This document shows, in pieces, positions 53,178 through 61,459 of a stretch of DNA of 64,000 bases. Made by a program: the position numbers and the translations under genes. Origin of the DNA: an uncultured Cyclobacteriaceae bacterium (GTDB taxonomy: Bacteria > Bacteroidota > Bacteroidia > Cytophagales > Cyclobacteriaceae); NCBI GenBank assembly GCA_937146645.1, contig CAKZRQ010000013.1, forward strand, positions 310,001-374,000, read 5' to 3'. Numbering within the stretch: the stretch's first letter is position 1; each line of letters opens with the position of its first letter. The notes beneath the pieces were generated by a model. The model did not search any database and was not told where the DNA came from. It saw nothing but the letters and a program-made list of their open reading frames with translations.

Positions 53178-53816
53178 ATGGATTTCGAGTATATCATATC
53201 CGGATTTAAGGAAGGGATAGAAGCCATGTCCTGGCTGGAGGCTATCGCAGTTTTTTTCGGAATTGCTTCAGTCTTTTACTCAATGCGGGAAAAGATTCTC
53301 GTCTATCCCACCGGGATAATTTCCACTCTGATTTACGTTTGGATTTGCTTTCAGTATAAGCTCTATGCTGATATGGGAATCAATGCCTACTATTTCAGTA
53401 TGTCTATTTTTGGCTGGTATGTTTGGACTCACCCTAAAGAAGGGAAGGCAGTATTACCTGTGACATGGCTTAAGCCTAAAGGTTGGTTGGTTTCTCTTGG
53501 GATTTTTTTGCTTTCCTATGGAGTTCTCTATTTTGTTTTATCGCGATTTACCGATTCAGATGTTCCTTATTGGGATTCATTCACCACGGCCTCCGCTTTT
53601 GTAGGAATGTGGCTTATGGCCAAAAAGAAAGTGGAGAATTGGATTGCCTGGATAATCACCGATTTGGTTTCGGTACCCCTTTACTTCCATAAAGGATTAA
53701 TTCTCACCTCATTTCAATTCTTCTTTTTTACTGTTTTAGCTACTTTAGGATTGATAGCATGGATTAAATCTGCTAAGAAATATGAGTCCGAAGCGCATTC
53801 TTATTCTGGGGCCTGA
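53178..53816 (+). CDS. pnuC: PnuC-family nicotinamide riboside transporter
   Basis: A 212-residue membrane transporter with about seven hydrophobic segments, taking up nicotinamide riboside by facilitated diffusion driven by phosphorylation inside. Family signatures are STLIYVWICFQYKLYADMGI (about 53-72) with NAYYFSMSIFGWYVWTHP (about 73-90), and ENWIAWIITDLVSVPLYFHK (about 154-173), all carrying pocket aromatics of PnuC. Its end overlaps the start of the nadR-type kinase gene by 35 bp, so the transporter and its kinase are made together. PnuT-like thiamine transporters exist in Bacteroidota, but the kinase partner supports nicotinamide riboside. Confidence 0.92.
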   Translation: MDFEYIISGFKEGIEAMSWLEAIAVFFGIASVFYSMREKILVYPTGIISTLIYVWICFQYKLYADMGINAYYFSMSIFGWYVWTHPKEGKAVLPVTWLKPKGWLVSLGIFLLSYGVLYFVLSRFTDSDVPYWDSFTTASAFVGMWLMAKKKVENWIAWIITDLVSVPLYFHKGLILTSFQFFFFTVLATLGLIAWIKSAKKYESEAHSYSGA

Positions 53817-54300
53817 ATCTACTGGCAAGAGCACACTCTGTAAAGAGTTATCCACATACTTTTCAGAGCCATGGGTTCCTGAATTTGCAAGAAATTATCT
53901 GCTTAATTTGAAAACTGAGTACGATTTTTCAGACTTATCCACAATTGCGAAGGGTCAAATAGAAACGGAAGATGTGCTCGCAAGTGAGGCTAAACGATTT
54001 CTTTTCTGCGACACGGATTTGAGAGTTATCCACATTTGGTCAGAGGTGAAATATGGTAAAACTGAGCCATGGATACTTGAAGAAATAGAAAGGCGGAAAT
54101 ATGATTTGATCTTACTTTGTGATATTGATTTACCCTGGACAGATGATCCGCTTAGAGAACATCCAGATCCTGAAATGAGGAAATTTTTATTCGATCAATA
54201 TCTCAGGCTTAGCCAAGAAAGTGGGTCACCATTCGTCATCATCAGCGGAGATGGCGAGACAAGACTTTCTAAGGCAATCGAGGCGATGAAGGCTCAATAG
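53782..54300 (+). CDS. NadR-type nicotinamide riboside kinase-like ATPase
   Basis: A 172-residue P-loop NTPase of the NadR kinase group. Walker A is GPESTGKST (residues 10-18). EFARNYL is the substrate-site segment of ribosylnicotinamide kinases, and FLFCDTDLRVIHIW (about 72-85) includes the metal-binding aspartate. It lacks the adenylyltransferase domain of full NadR and would phosphorylate nicotinamide riboside entering through PnuC, trapping it as NMN. The 35-bp overlap with pnuC is longer than the usual 4 bp. Its last 7 bases overlap the convergent gene at 54294. Confidence 0.85.
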   Translation: MSPKRILILGPESTGKSTLCKELSTYFSEPWVPEFARNYLLNLKTEYDFSDLSTIAKGQIETEDVLASEAKRFLFCDTDLRVIHIWSEVKYGKTEPWILEEIERRKYDLILLCDIDLPWTDDPLREHPDPEMRKFLFDQYLRLSQESGSPFVIISGDGETRLSKAIEAMKAQ

Positions 54301-54917
54301 ATTTTCACATTGGAGTAACTGATTACGATTTTTCCACTCACATTCTTTCCTTCAAGCTCTTCAGGGATCAGTTCTTTTTTACCCATAAATTTTAAAGGAA
54401 TGGAAAACCTTTCACTCTCGAATTGGACCTGAGTTCTTATTGGATAGGGACCATCACCATAGTGGTGAGATATATCAAAATCTCCATTTTTTCGTGTTGT
54501 CAGCAGCATACTCTCTATTCTCGGGTCTTGAATTGAAACCACAATATCCGCCGTAACCCAATCACTTTTTTGATCGAGAGATACCATCTTGTATTTAATT
54601 TTTTCCTCTGTCTCTTCAAGAGGAATTATGTGGTGTGGCTCATTCAGAATAGATTGGAATTCCTCCATTAACCCTTTTTTTGGGAAAAAGAGCAACCCTT
54701 TTCCGGTGATTTTAGAGGCTTTTCCCTTTTCATAAAGGACATGTGCAGATTTTGCTGGTATGTTAATCCCAGGTACTTCAACTTCAATCTTTAAATCTGC
54801 TTCTAAGCCATTTGGGATGTCGTATCGATCTTTTAGTGCCTGAACAATATCTGTTTGAGCTTTGGCCATGGGCCAAATGAAAACTAGAAATACTACTATG
54901 ATCAATGCGTATCTCAT
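54294..54917 (-). CDS. Secreted protein, possibly LolA-like fold
   Basis: A 207-residue exported protein. After a signal peptide (1-20, ending AKAQ) the mature part is beta-rich, with a predicted half-open barrel: LEADLKIEVEVPGINIP, GKASKITGKGLLFFPKKGLM and TADIVVSIQDPRIESMLLTT. This arrangement resembles the LolA/LppX-like fold that carries lipids, but no diagnostic motif is visible. It is the last gene of a four-gene ABC transporter operon and overlaps the permease stop by 4 bp, so a periplasmic partner role is likely. Confidence 0.65.
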   Translation of the reverse strand: MRYALIIVVFLVFIWPMAKAQTDIVQALKDRYDIPNGLEADLKIEVEVPGINIPAKSAHVLYEKGKASKITGKGLLFFPKKGLMEEFQSILNEPHHIIPLEETEEKIKYKMVSLDQKSDWVTADIVVSIQDPRIESMLLTTRKNGDFDISHHYGDGPYPIRTQVQFESERFSIPLKFMGKKELIPEELEGKNVSGKIVISYSNVKIY

Positions 54918-55747
54918 TCCGTGATTTTCAGGGATTCAAATTTCACAAAAGAAACCGTCATGCAAATTGCGATTAAAACTAACATCCAAAGCTGAGAGGC
55001 CAGGATGCCTGACCATGGGATATTTATTTTAAAAAGTAGTTGCCACTTTGAGAAGTGATGAGTTAATAGGAAGTTCTCCCAACCTGGGAAAATTGTTGGG
55101 CCAAGGGTTTGAATCAGTGTGCTAAAAATCAGGATTCCCAAAGTGATTAGAATAGTGGTCAAAGATTTTTGAGTAAATGTTCCAATAGCCACTGAAAGGG
55201 ATCCCAAACATCCCATAGAAAGTGCAGAATGCCAAAAGGCGTAAAGAAATCTCGTCCCTAATTCTGATGAAGGAACCACTTGAAGCCCTTCAATGAAAAC
55301 AAGCAAATCTCCCTCTCCAAATAGGAGAAGTGCAGGGAAATAAGTGAATAAGAAAAGAATGCCTACGAATAAAAAGGAATAAAACAGCGCGAGGAAGAAT
55401 TTTACACCAAGGAATTTCCACCTCGAAATTGGTCTCACCAACATAATCCTGATTGTACCAGATTCGAATTCACTTCCCAATATTTCCCCGGTCACGATTA
55501 GTAATAAAATGGGAACATGGATCCATAGGGTGTTTAAAATAAGATAGCTTACAAAAGCACCGGTAAGGATTTCTCCTTCTACAACAAAGGTTTCTTCCAG
55601 GGCCTGAAAGGCAAAATCTAATACCTTTTCACCTTCCTTAGCCATAGCCCAAAAGACAAGTAGGATCAGCAACACTAGTAAAGCTGGACTTATGTAAGTC
55701 CTTGGCTTAGCCATGAGCTTCTTGAATTCTACCGTAACTAGACTCAT
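54914..55747 (-). CDS. ABC-2-type transporter permease
   Basis: A 277-residue membrane subunit of an ABC exporter. About six hydrophobic segments are visible, at residues 22-38, 60-85, 105-125, 145-170, 185-205 and 240-270. Its layout (SLVTVEFKKLMAKPRTYISP at the start, GSEFESGTIRIMLVRPISRW near 95) is that of NosY/ABC-2 permeases. The longer frame begins at an ATG at 55792; the ATG at 55747 makes the standard 4-bp overlap with the ATPase stop and is preferred. Possible cargo includes lipids, peptides or toxic compounds. Confidence 0.87.
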   Translation of the reverse strand: MSLVTVEFKKLMAKPRTYISPALLVLLILLVFWAMAKEGEKVLDFAFQALEETFVVEGEILTGAFVSYLILNTLWIHVPILLLIVTGEILGSEFESGTIRIMLVRPISRWKFLGVKFFLALFYSFLFVGILFLFTYFPALLLFGEGDLLVFIEGLQVVPSSELGTRFLYAFWHSALSMGCLGSLSVAIGTFTQKSLTTILITLGILIFSTLIQTLGPTIFPGWENFLLTHHFSKWQLLFKINIPWSGILASQLWMLVLIAICMTVSFVKFESLKITE

Positions 55748-56613
55748 TGATCCAGGATCTTTTTGTAATTGTCCTTCAGAATTCCTGACCATTCGATTTT
55801 ATATGGTGATTGATCTTTCGATATCAGTGTTTTTAGGATTTCCTTTGCATCTTCTTTGTCAGTTTGAATGCTTACATGCCTTGTGGATTGGGAAACTACT
55901 TTCACCTGTAGATCGGTGAAGTCAAAGTCTTTATCAAATGAAAAGGTGACTACCTGTTCATTTTCCTGATGTGACTTCAAATCTCCAGACATGAAGACTC
56001 GACCAGCATCCAAGAGTATAAAGTCATCAGCTAAAGCCTCGATTTCTTCAAGTAAATGTGTGCTGATGAGGATTCCTTTTCCCTGATCTCTCAAGTTTTG
56101 AATCAAACTAAGGACCTCCTCTTTGATTTCAATATCAAGCCCGTTAAACGGTTCATCAAGAATTAGAAAATCAGGATCAGAAAGCAGTGCCTGAGCAATT
56201 CCTAGCCGCTGTTTCATTCCCATGGAGAATTGCTTTACCTTTTTATGGGCAGACTCTGAAAGCCCTACCATCGATAGCACTTTCTCTGGGCTGTTCATTG
56301 AGGATGACAAGGAAGAAAGAAGATTTAGATTTTCAATTGCTGAGAGATATCCATAAAAATCAGCTCCTTCGATAAGATATCCACAAGATGCCCTCAAATC
56401 AGAAAAGGAATTAAGGCTTTTTGAATTGATAGAGACCTTTCCTGTGTCAGGCTTAATAAGGCCAGCAAGGGTTCGCATACAGGTGCTTTTACCAGCTCCG
56501 TTTGGACCGATTAGAGCAAGAATTTTTCCAGAAGAAATTTTAAAATCTATGCCCTTTAAGATTTTATGATTATCCAGAGAAACCTCAACATTCTGAATGC
56601 TTATTTCACTCAC
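55744..56613 (-). CDS. ABC transporter ATP-binding protein
   Basis: A 289-residue ATPase of the ABC-2 (NosF/CcmA-type) group. Walker A is GPNGAGKST (about 38-46), the signature segment is QFSMGMKQRLGIAQALL, and Walker B is FLILDEPFNGLD. The C-terminal 75 residues form the accessory domain of this group. The start is GTG at 56613, which overlaps the stop of the preceding gene (GTGA); a TTG one codon earlier is the alternative. It is coupled to the permease by a 4-bp overlap. Confidence 0.92.
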   Translation of the reverse strand: MSEISIQNVEVSLDNHKILKGIDFKISSGKILALIGPNGAGKSTCMRTLAGLIKPDTGKVSINSKSLNSFSDLRASCGYLIEGADFYGYLSAIENLNLLSSLSSSMNSPEKVLSMVGLSESAHKKVKQFSMGMKQRLGIAQALLSDPDFLILDEPFNGLDIEIKEEVLSLIQNLRDQGKGILISTHLLEEIEALADDFILLDAGRVFMSGDLKSHQENEQVVTFSFDKDFDFTDLQVKVVSQSTRHVSIQTDKEDAKEILKTLISKDQSPYKIEWSGILKDNYKKILDQ

Positions 56614-57122
56614 CAATCGAAATATTTGGACTGATAACTGGGTTTGAAAAATGTGGACTTCAAAAAGGATCTGCTAAAGATAATGAGTGGATTTCGCGTA
56701 AATGGGTAAGGTAACAAGTGATATGGCTTCACCCCCATTTGTTGAAATGTTTTCCGAATCTCGCCATCAAGTTCAAATTGCTGTGCAGCAACCAATATCG
56801 CGTCCCTTTGGCAGTGAGAGTAACTGAAAGGAATTATCAGAGATTTCTTGAAACCAAATCGATGCAGTAAATCCTTCATTCTTTTATAATCCTGATATCG
56901 ACTTCTGGCATCTAGTTGGGCAGATATGGTAAAAAGTGAAAAAAAGAATAAAAGCACTTTCGTAATAGCACCCATTGAGCTGAAAGGCATGCTCACGAAA
57001 ATATTGAGAGCGATTAATCCGCTAAGAAGTGAGCATAAATGCAGCAGAGCTCCTGCTTTTAAGTAATACAGAATTTTGTTTTTCAAAACTCTGGATTTCT
57101 TAATATTAAAAACATACTGCAT
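56610..57122 (-). CDS. Small membrane protein of unknown function
   Basis: A 170-residue basic protein that I do not recognise. Two hydrophobic segments (about 23-45 and 52-66) precede a soluble C-terminal half with the motif IIPFSYSHCQRDAILVAAQ (about 95-113) and an aromatic tail (RSFLKSTFFKPSYQSKYFDW). The paired Cys/His (SHCQRD) might bind a metal or form a catalytic site, but this is not supported further. It is the first gene of the ABC-2 operon and overlaps the ATPase start by 4 bp. It could be an accessory, sensor or immunity component of the transporter. Confidence 0.65.
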   Translation of the reverse strand: MQYVFNIKKSRVLKNKILYYLKAGALLHLCSLLSGLIALNIFVSMPFSSMGAITKVLLFFFSLFTISAQLDARSRYQDYKRMKDLLHRFGFKKSLIIPFSYSHCQRDAILVAAQQFELDGEIRKTFQQMGVKPYHLLPYPFTRNPLIIFSRSFLKSTFFKPSYQSKYFDW

Positions 57123-57165
57123 ATTGAAAACAGATATTTATTCTTAGAGAATTTAAATAATTGAA

Positions 57166-58716
57166 ATGAAAAACTGTCGCTGGATAGGGATTATTTTTTT
57201 GTCAGTTCTTATGATGGCCTGTGAGAATGAACCAAAAACGCCACCAAATATCGTTTACATTCTGGCGGATGATTTAGGATATGGAGAGGTTGGCTATCAA
57301 GGCCAAAGCAAAATCAAAACTCCGAATATCGATGCCTTGGCAGCTTCGGGTATGATCTTTACCAATCATTACACAGGCGCTCCGGTTTGTGCGCCTGCAA
57401 GATCTATCTTTCTCACAGGGATGCATGGCGGCCATACCTATATACGAGGTAATGATGAGTGGGGACACCGGGGCGAAGTTTGGAATTATGCAATGGCAGC
57501 AGAAGATCCTAACCTTGAGGGCCAAAGACCTCTTCCCAAAGAGACTTTGACTATCGCGAAAATATTACAATCCGAAGGTTATGCTACAGGACTTGTAGGG
57601 AAATGGGGCTTAGGAGCCCCGTTGAGCGAAGGAATACCAAATAATTTAGGTTTTGATTATTTCTATGGGTACAACTGTCAGCGTCAGGCACATAACCTGT
57701 ATCCTCCTCACATGTGGGAGAATGAGACGAAAGTTCCTCTGAATAATGCCGTCGTTGTACCGGGTACAAAACTTGATTCGCTTGCTGATCCCAATGATCC
57801 AGATAGCTATTCAAGATACACTCAACCGGACTATGCTCCAGATATGATGCATATTAAGGCGCTTAGTTTTATCGAGGAAAATAAGGAAAAGCCTTTCTTC
57901 CTTTATTATGCCTCACCCTTACCCCATTTACCTATACAGGCGCCGGAAGAACTGGTAAATCAGTATAGAATGGAGTTAGGGGCTGAAGAGCCTTATGATG
58001 GGACCAGAGGATATTTCCCAAATCAATACCCTAGGGCGACCTACGCAGCAATGATAAGTAGGCTAGATGAACATGTAGGAGAGGTTAGAGCGAAATTAGA
58101 AGAGTTGGGATTATTAGAAAATACCCTCATTATTTTTACAAGTGATAATGGACCAACCTTTACAGGAGGTGTGGATTTCGATTACTTTGAAAGCTCTGCT
58201 CCCTTTACAAATGGCCGTGGAAGAACCAAGGGTTCAGTATATGAAGGAGGGGTAAGAGTGCCTATGGTAGCCAGCTGGCCGGGTACTGTTGAAGCAGGAA
58301 CAAGCTCGGATCATATGTCTATTTTCTACGATATGATGCCGACATTTTGCGAATTGATAGGCGTTGAGATTCCGGAGCAGACGGATGGAAAAAGTATCCT
58401 TCCTACTCTTATGGGGGAAGAACAAGAATCTCATGAATACCTTTATTGGGAGTACCCTGAATATGGTGGTCAGCAGGCAATCAGGATGGGTAAGTGGAAA
58501 GCTATAAGACAGAATATCAAGAGAGAAGGAAACCTAAGAATTGAACTCTATGATTTAAGTTCTGATATTTTGGAACAAAATGATCTTGCGGATGAACATC
58601 TGGAATTAGTCTCCAAGATGGAGGAGATATTTCAAAAAGAGCACGTTGAATCTCCGATAGATCGCTTTAAAATGGAGGCATTGGGCGATAAATTAAGCGG
58701 AGAACAATCTAATTGA
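57166..58716 (+). CDS. Arylsulfatase-type sulfatase lipoprotein
   Basis: A 516-residue type I sulfatase. The lipobox ends at Cys19 (LMMAC), so the enzyme is anchored to a membrane, presumably the outer membrane. Metal-binding ILADDLGYGEVGYQG holds Asp35 and Asp36. The formylglycine motif is C75-A-P-A-R in GAPVCAPARSIFLTG. GKWGLG and FTSDNGPTFTGG supply further active-site residues. It shares the type I sulfatase core with the enzyme at 36263-37639 but has a different motif. It is divergent from the ABC operon and convergent with the barrel gene at 58730; 13 bp separate the stops. Confidence 0.93.
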   Translation: MKNCRWIGIIFLSVLMMACENEPKTPPNIVYILADDLGYGEVGYQGQSKIKTPNIDALAASGMIFTNHYTGAPVCAPARSIFLTGMHGGHTYIRGNDEWGHRGEVWNYAMAAEDPNLEGQRPLPKETLTIAKILQSEGYATGLVGKWGLGAPLSEGIPNNLGFDYFYGYNCQRQAHNLYPPHMWENETKVPLNNAVVVPGTKLDSLADPNDPDSYSRYTQPDYAPDMMHIKALSFIEENKEKPFFLYYASPLPHLPIQAPEELVNQYRMELGAEEPYDGTRGYFPNQYPRATYAAMISRLDEHVGEVRAKLEELGLLENTLIIFTSDNGPTFTGGVDFDYFESSAPFTNGRGRTKGSVYEGGVRVPMVASWPGTVEAGTSSDHMSIFYDMMPTFCELIGVEIPEQTDGKSILPTLMGEEQESHEYLYWEYPEYGGQQAIRMGKWKAIRQNIKREGNLRIELYDLSSDILEQNDLADEHLELVSKMEEIFQKEHVESPIDRFKMEALGDKLSGEQSN

Positions 58717-58729
58717 AGTGAATTTAAAT

Positions 58730-59536
58730 TTAATCCCAAATAATTGATACGCCCACAAATGGGCCGATAACATTAACCCGGGTATCCACTTGACTTTCGC
58801 CTTCGCCATCAACCCTGTCATACATAAAGTTTCTAAAACCTGCATCTACCGTGATCAGCTTAGTGACTTTGAATGAATTGGCGTAAATGAAATCATAAGT
58901 GAATTTGGAAGAGTTTCCAATTCCGAAACCTCCCGCACTGAAAGAAGTATTAATTTTCATCCTTGGGGTAACATAAATAGTCGGTTTAACTCCGATCATG
59001 AAATCCCACCACTCTTGTGGCTCATTAATTGACCCTTCCAGAATAGGAATATCATTGATGATCACTCGGTAATCAATATCCACGGTATTATTCCAATACT
59101 TAGCACCCGCGTTAACCTCAAGGTCCCACCCTTTGATTACCTCATTTGAAGCCATGGATAAATTTTCATAGACTATATATCCTCCACGAAAGTCTAAAAT
59201 CTGTTGCCTGATGTTGGCTTCCACTTCCAGAGCACTGGATTTTTCCTCAGTGGCTAACCATGCCCAGGTCCCGTCAAATCTTGTGATGAACCTCTTATAC
59301 TTCACACTCACGGCAATTTGGAAGCCGGTATTTGTAATCGAGGAAAGATCGCTAAAGGATTGTCTGATTTTTTCTCCGCCTACATCGGTGGATTGAGCAG
59401 CAAGAAAGGCGTAAGGAGAAATGATGGCTTCCCAATCATTTGTTTTGAGGATTTCCTCTTCTTCATTTTGAGAGAAGGCATGTCCCCCAACCAAAATAAA
59501 AAGTAGTGCGAGTATAAAAGCTTTCATGTTCTTCAT
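58730..59536 (-). CDS. Outer-membrane protein of unknown function
   Basis: A 268-residue exported protein with a beta-barrel-like strand pattern. The signal peptide (about 1-23, ending AFSQ) is followed by strands such as FQIAVSVKYKRFITRFDGTW, FRGGYIVYENLSM and LITVDAGFRNFMYDRVDG. Clear family assignment fails; it resembles small OmpW/OprF-like barrels only loosely. The ATG at 59536 or the one three codons later are both possible; an upstream GTG at 59557 is not favoured. It is separated from the next gene upstream by a weak terminator hairpin, so it may be its own transcript. Convergent with the arylsulfatase. Confidence 0.68.
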   Translation of the reverse strand: MKNMKAFILALLFILVGGHAFSQNEEEEILKTNDWEAIISPYAFLAAQSTDVGGEKIRQSFSDLSSITNTGFQIAVSVKYKRFITRFDGTWAWLATEEKSSALEVEANIRQQILDFRGGYIVYENLSMASNEVIKGWDLEVNAGAKYWNNTVDIDYRVIINDIPILEGSINEPQEWWDFMIGVKPTIYVTPRMKINTSFSAGGFGIGNSSKFTYDFIYANSFKVTKLITVDAGFRNFMYDRVDGEGESQVDTRVNVIGPFVGVSIIWD

Positions 59537-59578
59537 ATAATGAGAATTAAGATACACTTTGGGAATCTAGTTTAAAAG

Positions 59579-59602
59579 CCTCGACCTCAGTCAAAATCGA
59601 GG
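59579..59602 (-). terminator. Weak terminator-like hairpin
   Basis: CCTCGA (59579-59584) pairs with TCGAGG (59597-59602) across a 12-nt loop, 37 bp after the stop of the 59639 gene. On the minus strand CTTTTAAA follows. The short U-tract makes it tentative. Confidence 0.45.
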
Positions 59603-59638
59603 TACTTCAAGACAAGAATGAAACAGGAAGTAGAGATT

Positions 59639-60364
59639 CTAGAAATTAATGTATTTACTTGGGGTGAACTTGTAGTCCCTTTTTACCCGAATTATTAGCT
59701 GGAAAAGGGGAGTGAAAGATCCAGCCCAGCCAAGTTTTTCACCGTTTTCATCTTTACCTAGATTTCCTAATCCAAACAAGGGAGCAAACCCGATGGAATG
59801 TACATCATTGAAGACGTATGCCACTGATGGTCCGAACCTGATGAATTCTACTCCATTGAATGAATTACTCCAGCGATAAAAACCACCAATTAATCCACTT
59901 ACGACCAGGTTTTCCTTGAGGACTTGATTATAGGTCACCACATATCTAACTCCATGGCGGCCATTGCCCTTGTTATTGATATCGTATTGGTATTTCAGCT
60001 GCTGGACAAATTGGCCCTTTGGAGCCCATTCAAAATAATCCTTCCTTACAATTCCGAAGCCAGGTCGGAAGTCCATCACATCGTTTTTTCGCGCCATTCT
60101 AAAGTCTGGCACAATTTCCCAGGTTGCATTGGGGGAATAGGTGATAACGGCTTCGTAAAAGAGTTGATCCAACTCCGTTACATCTTCCTTGGCTCGCCAC
60201 TGAATTTCGTGGGAATGCTTCCAGTTCCCCTCTCCTCCAAAGACTATTTTCTGACCCATTAGAAACCAATTGTCCCAACGATCTATTTCCATGTCTTGAG
60301 CAAATGAGTTAGACCCTGCCGCAAGACTAAAGGAAATACAGAGAAGTAGCCTTTTGAACCTCAT
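59639..60364 (-). CDS. DUF2490-like outer-membrane protein
   Basis: A 241-residue exported protein, probably a beta-barrel. The signal peptide (1-22, ending SFAQ) precedes strands with the DUF2490-like pattern (KIVFGGEGNWKHSHEIQWRA, LKYQYDINNKGNGRHGVRYV) and a terminal aromatic Phe. A similar family member lies at 30653. It starts 6 bp after the next gene upstream, so it is the last gene of a four-gene outer-membrane protein operon. Function unknown. Confidence 0.7.
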   Translation of the reverse strand: MRFKRLLLCISFSLAAGSNSFAQDMEIDRWDNWFLMGQKIVFGGEGNWKHSHEIQWRAKEDVTELDQLFYEAVITYSPNATWEIVPDFRMARKNDVMDFRPGFGIVRKDYFEWAPKGQFVQQLKYQYDINNKGNGRHGVRYVVTYNQVLKENLVVSGLIGGFYRWSNSFNGVEFIRFGPSVAYVFNDVHSIGFAPLFGLGNLGKDENGEKLGWAGSFTPLFQLIIRVKRDYKFTPSKYINF

Positions 60365-60370
60365 ATAATT

Positions 60371-61429
60371 TTACAATCCAAAGCGATAGTTCAAGCCAAA
60401 CATCAGCTGCTGCTTTGATCTTAAGAATCCATATTCTACCCTCGCTTGCCAACGAGTATTGTGCTGATAATTCACTCCCAGGAGCATATTCCAGTTGAAC
60501 TCGAGCTCCTTGATAAACTTATAATAAGCGTTATCATCGACAAAGCCACGAAATAGATTGAAGGTGGCTTCCCGGAGTCTTTGCTGAATTGGGCTCAATT
60601 CGCTCCAGAAAATATCATTGCCCATTTCATCCTGATCGATAGGAATAACATCATTGGTGACATCCATCCAGTAATCATCCATTTTGGCTTTGTCCTCATC
60701 GCTAATCCCTAAGGCCTCATCAAACGCTATATTTCCTGATGTCTCACTATCAAGATTTTGGAATTGGGCTCCCGCCCAAACCGCAAAAAACCGATCAGGT
60801 GTTTTTGTAAATATCCTTTTCACCACTCGGATTCCTGCTACTTTGACCAGTACCGGTTTGTCCAAATTTACATTGGTTGTCCATGCCCAGGAATAGTCAG
60901 CCATCAGGTTTACCGGACCCAATGGAGCCACGCCTAGAAGGTTGAATCCATAGTATTGACCGTCGATGTCAGTAGTACTTGAAATGAGATCATTATCCGG
61001 ACCTCCCAGTCGAAATGTGATGGTCTGCTCACCACCCACTCGTCCATAAAATCCCCCAACATTCAAAAAAGGAAGAACCCAAGCATCAGCCCTAAAGTTG
61101 GCCGTAGTTATTCGACCCTCAGAGGGACCAAATTCAAAAATTCCCACCTCACTGAGATCTACAAAATTCACCTCATCAACAGGGGTTCCCGGGTCTGCTA
61201 TTCCTAATTCGAAATCCTTAAGAACAATCCCTTGTTTGTTGAAAATGGTACCCGCCATGATACCAAAAGGTTTCTGGAGTTTATAGCCACGTGCGTAGGC
61301 CTTTTTACCTAGAATCGGGAGAAAGTATGGGTATTCTTTTCCTATCTGTGTGCTATCAATTTCCTGTGCCTGAATAGCGTTTCCTGTCAGGATAAATGAT
61401 AAAATCAATAGTGTAAACTTTAATCTCAT
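60371..61429 (-). CDS. Outer-membrane beta-barrel protein of unknown function
   Basis: A 352-residue exported protein. The signal peptide (1-21, ending IQAQ) is followed by strand-rich sequence (GIMAGTIFNKQGIVLKDFEL, VNLMADYSWAWTTNVNL, WQARVEYGFLRSKQQLMFG). An extended acidic helical loop lies near 235-285. The C-terminus NYRFGL carries aromatic residues expected of barrels. I do not recognise a named family. It lies 30 bp after the DcaP-like gene and 6 bp before the DUF2490-like gene, so it belongs to the outer-membrane operon. Confidence 0.7.
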   Translation of the reverse strand: MRLKFTLLILSFILTGNAIQAQEIDSTQIGKEYPYFLPILGKKAYARGYKLQKPFGIMAGTIFNKQGIVLKDFELGIADPGTPVDEVNFVDLSEVGIFEFGPSEGRITTANFRADAWVLPFLNVGGFYGRVGGEQTITFRLGGPDNDLISSTTDIDGQYYGFNLLGVAPLGPVNLMADYSWAWTTNVNLDKPVLVKVAGIRVVKRIFTKTPDRFFAVWAGAQFQNLDSETSGNIAFDEALGISDEDKAKMDDYWMDVTNDVIPIDQDEMGNDIFWSELSPIQQRLREATFNLFRGFVDDNAYYKFIKELEFNWNMLLGVNYQHNTRWQARVEYGFLRSKQQLMFGLNYRFGL

Positions 61430-61459
61430 ATTGAATTATTTATTTCAAATTTTCGAATC

